Shown: positions 8,851-17,209 of the stretch, piece by piece | How positions within the stretch are numbered: the stretch's first letter is position 1 | Layout: every line of letters begins with the position of its first letter | Origin: Solibacteraceae bacterium | GTDB taxonomy: Bacteria; Acidobacteriota; Terriglobia; Bryobacterales; Bryobacteraceae | Assembly (NCBI GenBank): GCA_026984795.1 | Contig: JALSRK010000009.1 | Span: 1-64,000, forward strand | Direction of reading: 5' to 3' | DNA length: 64,000 bases | The notes under the pieces: model-generated | What the model was told of the DNA's origin: nothing | Seen by the model: the letters and a program-made list of their open reading frames with translations, nothing else | The model's database searches: none | Translations under genes and position numbers: made by a program

Positions 8851-9948
8851 TCAGCAACAGCCGCCGGGTTCGAACTCTTGCTTTGCACCGCCCGAGGCCT
8901 CCGCCGGGCCGCACGGAAACAGCCCGTAGTGGCGGCTACGGTCGCCCACGACTTCGAAGTGCGGCGCCAAGCGCGTTTCCTGGAGCATTGCGGCGGTGTT
9001 CCCGCAAACCAGCGCCGGCTTGCCGGTGACGAACTCATGGTGGTCGTCGAGGATGAAAGTATGCGGGTGCTCGGCGACGGTGCCGCGGTAGCGCGCCACC
9101 TGCCCGTAGTCTTCGCACCGGTCCTCGAGGCTCGCCAGCTTGAAGATCCGAACCGTCATCGAGTTGAACTTCGCCGGCCCCACCTTGCCGGCGATCTCGG
9201 TGTTGTTGAGCCGGATCGGGCGGCTGGTGACGATGCGGTAGTCCAGCACGCCGAAGCCGAGCAGCAGGCGCCGGAAGTCCTCGACGTACATCGCCCCGGC
9301 CAGGCATTCGCCGACGAGCACCGGGTCCTCCATCCATTCCCGGGGCAGCCGGCGGTCGGCGAAGACGTCGGCGAACAGCAGCTCGCCGCCGGGCTTGAGC
9401 ACCCGGAAGATCTCCGAGAAGACGCGCTCTTTGTCGGGGGCCAGGTTGATCACGCAGTTGGAGATCACCACATCGACGCTCTCGTCGGCGATCCCCAGCG
9501 AGGCCAGATCCTCGATGTAGCCCTCGAGGAACGTCGTGTTTGGCTCCCGGTAGCCGAACCGCCGCGCCACTTCGCCTTCATGCCGCAGCGCCACCTCGAT
9601 CTGCTCGGCCGTCATATCGACGCCGATGACGCGGCCCCGCGGCCCCGCCAGCCGGGCGCAAATGAAGCTGTCCCGGCCCGTCCCACAGCCCAGATCCAGC
9701 ACCGTGCAGCCCTCGATGGCCGGCGGAATCGGCGAGCCGCAGCCGTAGAAGCGGTCCAGTACCGCGTCGGGAATCTGGTCGAGGATCTGCTGGATGTAGG
9801 GCGGCTGCGATTCCAGGGCGCAGCAAGCATCCGTCTTCAAGTCGCTGGTGCTCTTGAGCATCCGCGCGTAATAGTCTTTGACGTGCTCGATTGTCGTAGC
9901 GCTCATAGCGGTACTCTGCGGCCCGAAGCCTGTCCCTTCATTTTCCAT
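8851..9948 (-). CDS. arsM: Arsenite S-adenosylmethionine methyltransferase (ArsM-type)
   Basis: This 365-residue class I methyltransferase has the SAM motif VLDLGCGTGRDS and the ArsM-typical SNCVINLAPDK. Four cysteines (C42 or C43, C70, C165, C215) have nearly the spacing of the As(III)-binding cysteines described for algal ArsM (44, 72, 174, 224). Such enzymes methylate arsenite to mono-, di- and trimethyl forms, detoxifying it by volatilisation. The protein ends in Gly-Gly-Cys-Cys, a possible extra metal-binding tail. ATG 9948 overlaps the upstream gene by 11 bp; ATG 9906 (MSATTIEH) is nearer the usual family start. No arsR or ars transporter is adjacent. Confidence 0.8.
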   Translation of the reverse strand: MENEGTGFGPQSTAMSATTIEHVKDYYARMLKSTSDLKTDACCALESQPPYIQQILDQIPDAVLDRFYGCGSPIPPAIEGCTVLDLGCGTGRDSFICARLAGPRGRVIGVDMTAEQIEVALRHEGEVARRFGYREPNTTFLEGYIEDLASLGIADESVDVVISNCVINLAPDKERVFSEIFRVLKPGGELLFADVFADRRLPREWMEDPVLVGECLAGAMYVEDFRRLLLGFGVLDYRIVTSRPIRLNNTEIAGKVGPAKFNSMTVRIFKLASLEDRCEDYGQVARYRGTVAEHPHTFILDDHHEFVTGKPALVCGNTAAMLQETRLAPHFEVVGDRSRHYGLFPCGPAEASGGAKQEFEPGGCC

Positions 9949-11743
9949 CTTTCGGCGGCGGCGCGTGGCGGGTTACGGGCGCCGGGGGCTCCCAATCCTC
10001 GAGAATCAAATAACGGTACAGAACACGCCGGCGGAACGGGACCTCCGCATCGGCGGGCCGCCGCTTCAGAGGCGCCAGCGTCCTGACTCCGGGGATCGGC
10101 GTTTCCATCCGCACCAAACGTCCCCGGCGCCCGCGCAACAGGATGTACTCCGGCTTCTCAGGCAACTTCTGGTAAGAGGGCAGCTCAACGACGCTCCGCA
10201 GCGGCCTTCCCGCCCGCAGCTTCGCTTCCCAGCCTCGGAAGATGGGGATTACTTGCGGCCATCTCGACCAGTCAGCCGGGAACTCGTAGAGCCGCCAGAC
10301 GACCATGTGCGTAGCCCAGCTCCAAGGGGCGATTTCCCGCAGACCCGCCGCACCTATGCGCTCGACAAGGACGACCGTGTCCTGAGTCAGGTCCGGCGCC
10401 AGCCGCACGATCTGCGTCCAGGCCTCCTGCTGCACCCGCCAGGAACGGGCATACTCGCCCTGCACCTCCAGGCCTGCTCCCACCAATCCAATGAAGTACA
10501 CAGTCGCCGCCAGCACCGCGAGCAGCGCGCATTTGAGGCGGGCCGAGATCCGCAACAGCGCGGACCAGATCAGCCCGATGAGCAGCGATGCCCCTACCGC
10601 CGCCGCCACGTGCACCCGGGTACCTCGCCCGAAGGTCGTCCTCGCGTCAACGGTGGCCGTGAACGGATAGGCGAGCGCCAGCAGGACCAGGCTCGCCGCC
10701 ACGAGGCGGACCGCCCGGATTTGCACCGCCTGGGAAATGAATGCGAGCGGGTCCCGAGGCCGTCCCCGAACGCCGCGGGGCTGCACCTCGGGCTTCTTCT
10801 TGCCGCGCTTCTTCTTGCGCCGCAGCGCAGCTTCCGAGGCACGGGCTCGAAAGCCCGGCCATGGAGGCAGCTCGATTACGGAGAGCGCCGAAAAAACAGC
10901 GGCGGCCGCCACTGCCAGCACCCACCAGTACTCGGCATTCAGGCTGCCGATCCCCTCCCGGAACTTGTGCCAGTAAGACGACAATGCGACAACCGGTCCC
11001 TCAACGATGTTGTGCATCAGCCGCTGCCGCACCGCCTCGGACTTCAGCAGATGCACGCGCTCCTCGCCGGCCACAGAGCGTAGCAACACAGCCCCGCTGA
11101 CCACCAGCGCGAAGACCCCGCTGTGGAGCGCGGCATGCCTGCGCCAGCGTCCGTTCCACTCTCTCTCGAGCAATGGAATTCCCAGCCACAGCGGGTAGAT
11201 GGTTTCGTAGCAGAACAGCGAGCCGGCCGCCACGACGTGGGCCACCTTGCGTCGCCCGCTCAAATAGAGGTAGGTCCCCAGCAACAGGAACCCCAGTGAA
11301 GGCTGGATTCCGAACGAATGGGTTAGAAAAGCTTGGGTCGTATCAGCGGGAAACAGCGCAAAAGCGAAGGCCGCGGGGATGGCAACGTGCTCAGGAAGTT
11401 CCGCCCGCCGCAAAACGGCGAGAAACAGGATGGAGTTCGCCGCGACGATGACGAACGCCAGCACGAACATTCCGAGCATCCCGCCCAGGTGGGCGCCGAT
11501 CCAAGCGAAAAGTTGGATCAGGCCGTCGTGCAGAGGGCGCCCTTGCGTGTGCCCGTAGTTGAGAACCAGATTGGTGAGCCACGTCCACAGTTCCCCCCAG
11601 CGGGCCTCCATCGCCGGGGGAATGCGCCAGTAGTCGTCTTCGTAGAGGCCGAATTCGCCCATCCGGCAGAAATGACCCGTCCACACCGCCGCTGCCAGTG
11701 CAGCGCCGATCGAGATCTGCCGTCTCGAAGACGGGAATGCCAT
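9938..11743 (-). CDS. Multi-pass membrane protein, GT-C-fold glycosyltransferase-like
   Basis: This 601-residue protein has about ten predicted transmembrane segments between residues 10 and 410, then a soluble C-terminal part of about 190 residues. The motif YEDDYWRIPP lies in the first loop after the first membrane helix. That is where GT-C enzymes (PMT/ArnT and YfhO-like) carry their catalytic acidic pair, so a polyprenyl-phosphate-dependent sugar transferase is the best guess; the family is not recognised exactly. A basic segment (RRKKKRGKKK, about 310-320) marks a cytoplasmic loop. Its end overlaps the start of the arsM-like gene by 11 bp. Confidence 0.5.
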   Translation of the reverse strand: MAFPSSRRQISIGAALAAAVWTGHFCRMGEFGLYEDDYWRIPPAMEARWGELWTWLTNLVLNYGHTQGRPLHDGLIQLFAWIGAHLGGMLGMFVLAFVIVAANSILFLAVLRRAELPEHVAIPAAFAFALFPADTTQAFLTHSFGIQPSLGFLLLGTYLYLSGRRKVAHVVAAGSLFCYETIYPLWLGIPLLEREWNGRWRRHAALHSGVFALVVSGAVLLRSVAGEERVHLLKSEAVRQRLMHNIVEGPVVALSSYWHKFREGIGSLNAEYWWVLAVAAAAVFSALSVIELPPWPGFRARASEAALRRKKKRGKKKPEVQPRGVRGRPRDPLAFISQAVQIRAVRLVAASLVLLALAYPFTATVDARTTFGRGTRVHVAAAVGASLLIGLIWSALLRISARLKCALLAVLAATVYFIGLVGAGLEVQGEYARSWRVQQEAWTQIVRLAPDLTQDTVVLVERIGAAGLREIAPWSWATHMVVWRLYEFPADWSRWPQVIPIFRGWEAKLRAGRPLRSVVELPSYQKLPEKPEYILLRGRRGRLVRMETPIPGVRTLAPLKRRPADAEVPFRRRVLYRYLILEDWEPPAPVTRHAPPPKDGK

Positions 11744-12236
11744 CTCAACGAAGCGGTCCAGTCCCCGACAGAAACGACCGGTCGAGACACCAGTCTCTCA
11801 CACCGAGGGGCACGGCTCGAAACCCTTGCGCAGAGCCGGCCGTGAAGCCGCTGGCGGGAGACGTGTGGGGGTGGAACGAAAAAGGGGCGCCGTTGCTCCC
11901 CGGCCGGAGGATCGAGCGCGCGTGACAGCGGGCAAGCCGCTGTCAGGGCTGCCTTCCGCGGCAGTGGCCGGGCGCCGGCTGGGGGCCTCGGCGATGGTTC
12001 AGACCGCGTTGGGATGGCCGGCGGTGGTCAGAGAATCGCCGGGCGACGCGGCCGGCGGCCCACACCGGGCCGGTACGCGTGAGGATCGGATTTGGGGCGG
12101 CGGGCCCAACTGTCGCTGAGGCCGGAGGAGAGTCACCCCAGTCGGGCTGGCCAATGCAGGCGCAAGCACGATGACAGAGGGCCCGCCACAAGCCGCCGCG
12201 GCTTTCGCGCGGCGGCGAACTTAGTCCGCCGGTCGC
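11744..12236. other. 493-bp intergenic region, no gene seen
   Basis: Both flanking genes are on the minus strand. Open frames here show no start signal, family similarity or coding-like composition. Two hairpins stand out. TGACAGCGG-GCAAG-CCGCTGTCA (11923-11945) is a perfect 9-bp stem without a T-run. A GC-rich stem with arms at about 12192-12200 and 12208-12216 lies just past the stop of the VCBS gene and could act as its terminator, though the following U-tract is poor. Confidence 0.5.
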
Positions 12237-15200
12237 CTACCTTCCCGAGGAAGGCGCCGGCCGGGAGATGATGGAGTTGTCCGGCACGATCGTCCTTACC
12301 CGCCTGGCCGCTTCGGGGACGGCAGGGGGCATTCTGAAATACAAGTCCCCGCGGGACGTTTGCCGGACTACTCGGAAATAATCGATTCGCGAGACGAATT
12401 CAGGCGCCGGATTCCCCGAAGCGCCCTCGTTGCCGCTGAACAGGCCGATCCGCTTCATGGCCAACTCATGGTGGATCTCGAACAAGGCCAGCAGCACTCC
12501 CGTAGCACTCCAGTACTCGACGCGCCACGAGTCGCCCTTCCTCTGTACGTTCACCCGGCTGCAAGCAGCACCCGCCGGAAGGCCCATCCTCTGCTCCAGT
12601 ACTGGTTGGCCTCCGGTGAAGGCGGCGACGAAGGCTTCCGGTCCATCGCCGTTGTGGTGCATGTCTATCCGTAAGAAGTCGAGGGGGTCTTGCTCGACCA
12701 GTATGCCCTGAATCTGGTATTGAGCCGCCACCGGCGAGTGAAATCCGGCTTCCACCTCGAGATCGAGATCCCCGGCGGGCTGCATCAGCCGGACCGCGGC
12801 GTCGCCGTCTACCCAGATATCGTGATCGAGCCCTCCCGGTACGAAGAGTTCGAGTTGTCCGGCTTCGACGGAATAGCTGCCGTCGCCGACAGGGTTGACG
12901 AAGGCCCACTGCGGTTTTACCGATCCCACATTGAACTCGTCGGACACCGGCGCCGGCGGGCAGTTCGTGGTAGTGAAGCGGCGGTCCCTCGCCACCGACG
13001 GGCCACCTCCAGAACCAACAGCGACCACCCGGAAGTGGTACCGGGTCGAACACTCCAAACCGGCGAGAGCCACCGCATGCGCGCGGCGCGGGTTGATGTC
13101 GAGCGGCGTAACCCAGTCGTACCGGCGCGTCTTCCCATAAAGAACGCGGCTTCCGGCCGGCTCGCTCGTTTTCCAAGAGACCTGAGCGGAGTAACGGCTC
13201 GTCTCCGCCCTCACCGAAGTGATCTGAACCGGGGAAGCGCCGGCCGGCCCGCCCTCGCCGGCGGCCGTGTTCAGAAAAGAGGCTACCCGGGCGGTGAACG
13301 CCGGGGACGCCTCTTCCGGCCGGCCATGGTTGGCCGCGAACGGTCCGATCAGCTGCACCTCCATGCTGTGCGTGAACGCAGCCAAGAGTGTGAACGTCTC
13401 GCCGTCCATGGACCAGCTCGCCGCCCACCGCCGGCCTCTCCTCTCCAACCGAAACCAGATGGGACCGCCGGCAGGAAGCGTTCGCCGCTCGGCGAATACG
13501 GGATTCAGTCCCGACAGCGCCGCGACAAGGACCTTTGCTCCGGCTCCGTCGTGGTACGCGTCCAGCCGGACGAAGTTCTCGGCGTCCTGCTCGACCAGAA
13601 TGCCTTGCATCTGGTACTGCTTGGCGACGACCGAGTCAAAGCGGGCGACGACGCTGAAGTCCGCGTCCGGAACAACCTGAACGAGGCGCGCCGCGTGGTT
13701 TCCCGTGGTCCACACGTCATGGGATCTGCCGGCCGGCACCGTGATCTCGAGCGCTCCGTCTCGGACCGAAAAGCTGCTGTCGGCCCGCGGGTCGAGAAAG
13801 GTCCAGAGTCCCGGGGCCGCCACCCCGAAATGGAAGCCGTCGGAAACGGGTCCCCCCGCCAGACAGGCCGCGGTGCGGAAAGTGGCCGGTGGTGAAGCAA
13901 CGCCTGCGCCGGCCTGATCGACGGCCAACAGGCTGAAATAATAGGTTCGCCCGCATCCCAGCCCGCTGATCGTCACCTCATGCGCCGTCCGAAGAGCGGC
14001 ATCGAGCGGCGAAAAAGACTCGAGTGCGGCATCTGGCCCATACCGAACCTGACTCGTGGCCGGCCGGTTCGTGATCCAGGTGAAACGGACGCTTTCGAAC
14101 GAGACCTTCACCGTCACTTCCGAGATCACCAACTGGCTCGCCACTGCGGCCCGCGGATGGTTGAGATTCTCGTAAACCAGCACCCGCGGGTGCGTGTAGC
14201 CGATAGAGATAATGTCCAGATCACCGTCGTTGTCGATGTCCGTGAGCTGTGTCCCGTCGTGGTGCTCGTCGCCGGTGAACAGCAAATGTTCGATCCAGCG
14301 CCCGCCGGCTCCATCGGCGTTCTCATAAAGAAGCAATCGCGCGGCGTTCGGCTTCTCTCTGGAATGCTCCCCGACGACGATGTCCACATCGCCGTCGCCG
14401 TCGAGATCCCCTACATCCAGGCTCATGGGACGGTCCGAATACCCGACTACGTGCTCGGCCCACGCGGAACCGGCGTCGGCCGGCTGCTCGTACCAGGCGA
14501 GCTTGCCCCAGGGATCGGACTTCTCGAACCCTACCACGGCGTCCAGGCGCCCGTCCCTGTTGACGTCGGCCAGTTCACTACGATCCGGCAGGCCGGCGTT
14601 GCTCGCCAGTGAGAGCACGGAGAACGTTCCATTCCCGCTGTTCCGCAGCCATTTCGTGCCCAGAAGCAGGTCGATGTCCCCGTCCCGGTCGATGTCGGCG
14701 TCCGACACCTCTTCCCCTTCGGACACCTGGCTCAGAAGGCGAATCGGCCACGGCTCGGCCCCGGGCAGCGGCGGGACCGTCAAGGCTTCCACCCCCGCCT
14801 TGGCTTGGTGCCAGGACAAGATGACATTCAGGGGGGCTTGCGGTCCCAGGCGCGTAACGGCGACTCCCTGCAAGAAATCGCCGCCGCCGATACCGATCCC
14901 GGGAAAGACGGTGAACGAACCCCCATCATTGCGTGCCCACACCAGCCGGGGATTGTTCTCGAACCCCTTCCCCTCCGTCCCGAAAAGATCGATGTCGCCA
15001 TCCCGGTCGATGTCCCAGGCCGCGGCGTAGTTCCGGAATCGCGAACCCACCGCCCGGCGTTCCCACGGCCGGTCAGGAGCTCCGGGATTGCGATACCACC
15101 AGGCGCCGGCGACAATATCCTTCCAGCCGTCCCGGTCGAGATCCTCGGCAGTGAGGAACACGGCCGGCCAGGGGCGATCTTCATCAATGACGTGCCGGGC

Positions 15201-16406
15201 CCAATTGTCGATGGAGATACCGGGATTGAGCTCGTTGGACCAATACTCCACTGGAGCCCCGGTCTCCGCCGCGTTGTTGTGGTTGGCTCCGAATATGTCG
15301 AGATCGCCGTCGTGGTCGATGTCCGCCAATCTCAGGTTGTGTGACCCCGTTGTGGCCACCACCTGTTGATGCCAATGGAGCCCCGCGCCGTCGTTGTAGT
15401 AGACGCTCACTTCCCGAGGAGGCGTACCCTGGTGCATTTCCGCGGTAGCCAGGTCCAAATCGCCGTCCCGGTCGATGTCACCCGCCTTGAAGGTGTGGAG
15501 GTATTCGACCGTGGGGTCGATCACGTGCTCCACCCACACGCCTCCGGCGGGATCGGGCGGCGCCTCGTACCAGGACAGTTTTCCGGGCGCCGATTCGGAT
15601 GGGGCCAGCACAATGTCTACCAGACCGTCGGTGTTTATATCCGCCAGTGTGACTCCGGTGGCGTCCGGCCACCCGCCGGCGAAGGGATGCTCCCTCCAAC
15701 CGCCCGCCTCCGGGGCCCCCCGCGGCAAGGGATTCTCCAGCCAGTATCCGTTGATGACGATGTCCAGATCTCCGTCCCTATCCACGTCGCCCAGCGCCGT
15801 GCCCTCCCGCGGGCGCGTGCTCACCGGCACCTGTTCCCACGCTCCGGCTTCCCGCTGCAAGTACAAGGTCATTTCACCCGACCGGACCACCACGTCCAGC
15901 TTTCCATCGTTGTCCAGATCGCCCACTTCGACATCGTGGGCCGGAGCTTCCCCGATCTCGTGCTCTGTCCAGGCGGTTGTTGCGGGATCTCCTTCCGGGC
16001 GGGGGTTCTCGTACCACCATACGGACGCCCCATAATGGGCTCCCTTCGGGATCACCACGTCAAGGTCCCCGTCGCCATCCACGTCGCCGACCTGCATGTC
16101 GGTCGAATAGGAGCCGCGGGCGATGTTGTGTTTGCTCCACTCCGGATAGCGGTACCAGAAGATACCGTCTTGAAAATCGGAAGAACTCGCAGCCAGGGCG
16201 TCGGGGAACCCGTCGCCATCGATGTCGCCCACGGTCTTGCAATGAGGATTGGGAGGGTTGTTCCGGTCGATGATCTTGTGAACGAATACCGGGTCGGCGG
16301 CCTGGCTTGCCGGCAGGCCCGATAACCAGAGAACGGCCAAAGCCAGCGCCGGCCACGGACGCCGCCGTCCGTGTTGCCGGAATCGCGTTGAGATCAATAC
16401 ACCCAT
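12237..16406 (-). CDS. Large secreted VCBS/FG-GAP repeat protein with duplicated fibronectin-lectin module
   Basis: This protein of about 1389 residues has a signal peptide (basic start, hydrophobic ALALAVLWLSGLPASQA). The first ~760 residues carry thirteen calcium-binding loops of the form D-x-D-x-D-G-x-x-D (for example DVDGDGDLD and DIDRDGDID), the mark of VCBS/FG-GAP beta-propellers. After that the order is a fibronectin-III-like domain, a concanavalin-type DUF1349-like domain (about 880-1070), a second fibronectin-like domain and a second lectin-like domain. It is likely extracellular or surface-bound, perhaps adhesive or glycan-binding. ATG 16406 was chosen for the signal peptide; the frame is open to 16526 but that adds no sensible leader. 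Confidence 0.8.
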   Translation of the reverse strand: MGVLISTRFRQHGRRRPWPALALAVLWLSGLPASQAADPVFVHKIIDRNNPPNPHCKTVGDIDGDGFPDALAASSSDFQDGIFWYRYPEWSKHNIARGSYSTDMQVGDVDGDGDLDVVIPKGAHYGASVWWYENPRPEGDPATTAWTEHEIGEAPAHDVEVGDLDNDGKLDVVVRSGEMTLYLQREAGAWEQVPVSTRPREGTALGDVDRDGDLDIVINGYWLENPLPRGAPEAGGWREHPFAGGWPDATGVTLADINTDGLVDIVLAPSESAPGKLSWYEAPPDPAGGVWVEHVIDPTVEYLHTFKAGDIDRDGDLDLATAEMHQGTPPREVSVYYNDGAGLHWHQQVVATTGSHNLRLADIDHDGDLDIFGANHNNAAETGAPVEYWSNELNPGISIDNWARHVIDEDRPWPAVFLTAEDLDRDGWKDIVAGAWWYRNPGAPDRPWERRAVGSRFRNYAAAWDIDRDGDIDLFGTEGKGFENNPRLVWARNDGGSFTVFPGIGIGGGDFLQGVAVTRLGPQAPLNVILSWHQAKAGVEALTVPPLPGAEPWPIRLLSQVSEGEEVSDADIDRDGDIDLLLGTKWLRNSGNGTFSVLSLASNAGLPDRSELADVNRDGRLDAVVGFEKSDPWGKLAWYEQPADAGSAWAEHVVGYSDRPMSLDVGDLDGDGDVDIVVGEHSREKPNAARLLLYENADGAGGRWIEHLLFTGDEHHDGTQLTDIDNDGDLDIISIGYTHPRVLVYENLNHPRAAVASQLVISEVTVKVSFESVRFTWITNRPATSQVRYGPDAALESFSPLDAALRTAHEVTISGLGCGRTYYFSLLAVDQAGAGVASPPATFRTAACLAGGPVSDGFHFGVAAPGLWTFLDPRADSSFSVRDGALEITVPAGRSHDVWTTGNHAARLVQVVPDADFSVVARFDSVVAKQYQMQGILVEQDAENFVRLDAYHDGAGAKVLVAALSGLNPVFAERRTLPAGGPIWFRLERRGRRWAASWSMDGETFTLLAAFTHSMEVQLIGPFAANHGRPEEASPAFTARVASFLNTAAGEGGPAGASPVQITSVRAETSRYSAQVSWKTSEPAGSRVLYGKTRRYDWVTPLDINPRRAHAVALAGLECSTRYHFRVVAVGSGGGPSVARDRRFTTTNCPPAPVSDEFNVGSVKPQWAFVNPVGDGSYSVEAGQLELFVPGGLDHDIWVDGDAAVRLMQPAGDLDLEVEAGFHSPVAAQYQIQGILVEQDPLDFLRIDMHHNGDGPEAFVAAFTGGQPVLEQRMGLPAGAACSRVNVQRKGDSWRVEYWSATGVLLALFEIHHELAMKRIGLFSGNEGASGNPAPEFVSRIDYFRVVRQTSRGDLYFRMPPAVPEAARRVRTIVPDNSIISRPAPSSGR

Positions 16407-17209
16407 GTCTGCTCGATTCTGTTTCGTCAGTACCCGCCCCGGAGGGCGGCGCTCTCCCCCATATGCGGGATAGCCGAATCCCCACCCAGTGGCCGGCGGC
16501 TGCCCGGGGCCGCCTCGAAGATGCACTTTTGCCTGTCAGCCGGTAAAATCTACAGGCGTCGAACAATTTCCCGTTCACCCGCTCCAGTCATCCCCGTCCG
16601 CCTGAATCGCTCCCAACGCGAAAGGAATCAATGGGCTATGCTCCTCGCCGCGGGGCCCCCCGCCATCCGTCCCCGATTGGCAACCTGATTGCGACACCCA
16701 TACGCTACTCCGGCGGCAGCCTCCCGACAGGGCCGTCTTGCGACTCATTTGGATGAACCTCAAGGTGCGTACAACGACCCGTTTGCATCACCGCCCCAGT
16801 GGCAGCCTCTGTACGCGGCCGCGGCTGCCCGATTGCTTCCCGGAAAGCCCCGCCAAGCGGCCTCACGGCGCGATCCGGCAACATCGGCGGCATCCGACTC
16901 CCGTTTCCCCGGCCGTCCCCGGGACGAAAAGGCGGCCGGACGATTGCTATAGAGTGCTGGCATTTCCAAGGGATCTCCGAGGTCGTCCTTGCGGGTTTTC
17001 TCTGATGTCGCGCCGGATCGCTCCCGTCGATAAGCGGATGGACGGTCCGGAACAGGTTGGCGCTACCGATTAATTAGTTGCCGCTCGAGTCGCTTATCGT
17101 TCACCAGTTTCGACGCTCCGAATGTGTGGGCAGCTTGTAGCCGAGGCGCCCATATGGACAGCACAGCGTTAAAGCTGCGGAAGACCAATACACAGGGAGA
17201 CGGACTGAA
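16407..17209. other. 803-bp divergent intergenic region, no gene seen
   Basis: This region separates two divergently transcribed giant secreted-protein genes and must hold both promoters. Frames within it are short and overlapping, with no ribosome-binding site or recognisable domain. No convincing -35/-10 pair was found for either direction. From about 17060 onward the DNA becomes clearly more AT-rich, which continues into the start of the plus-strand gene, and an AGGGAG ribosome-binding site sits about ten bases before ATG 17210. Confidence 0.45.

Noticed and set aside
11826-12119. Small plus-strand open frame in the gene-free gap
   Set aside because: No ribosome-binding site, no recognisable motif and Arg/Gly/Ala-rich composition typical of chance frames in GC-rich DNA.
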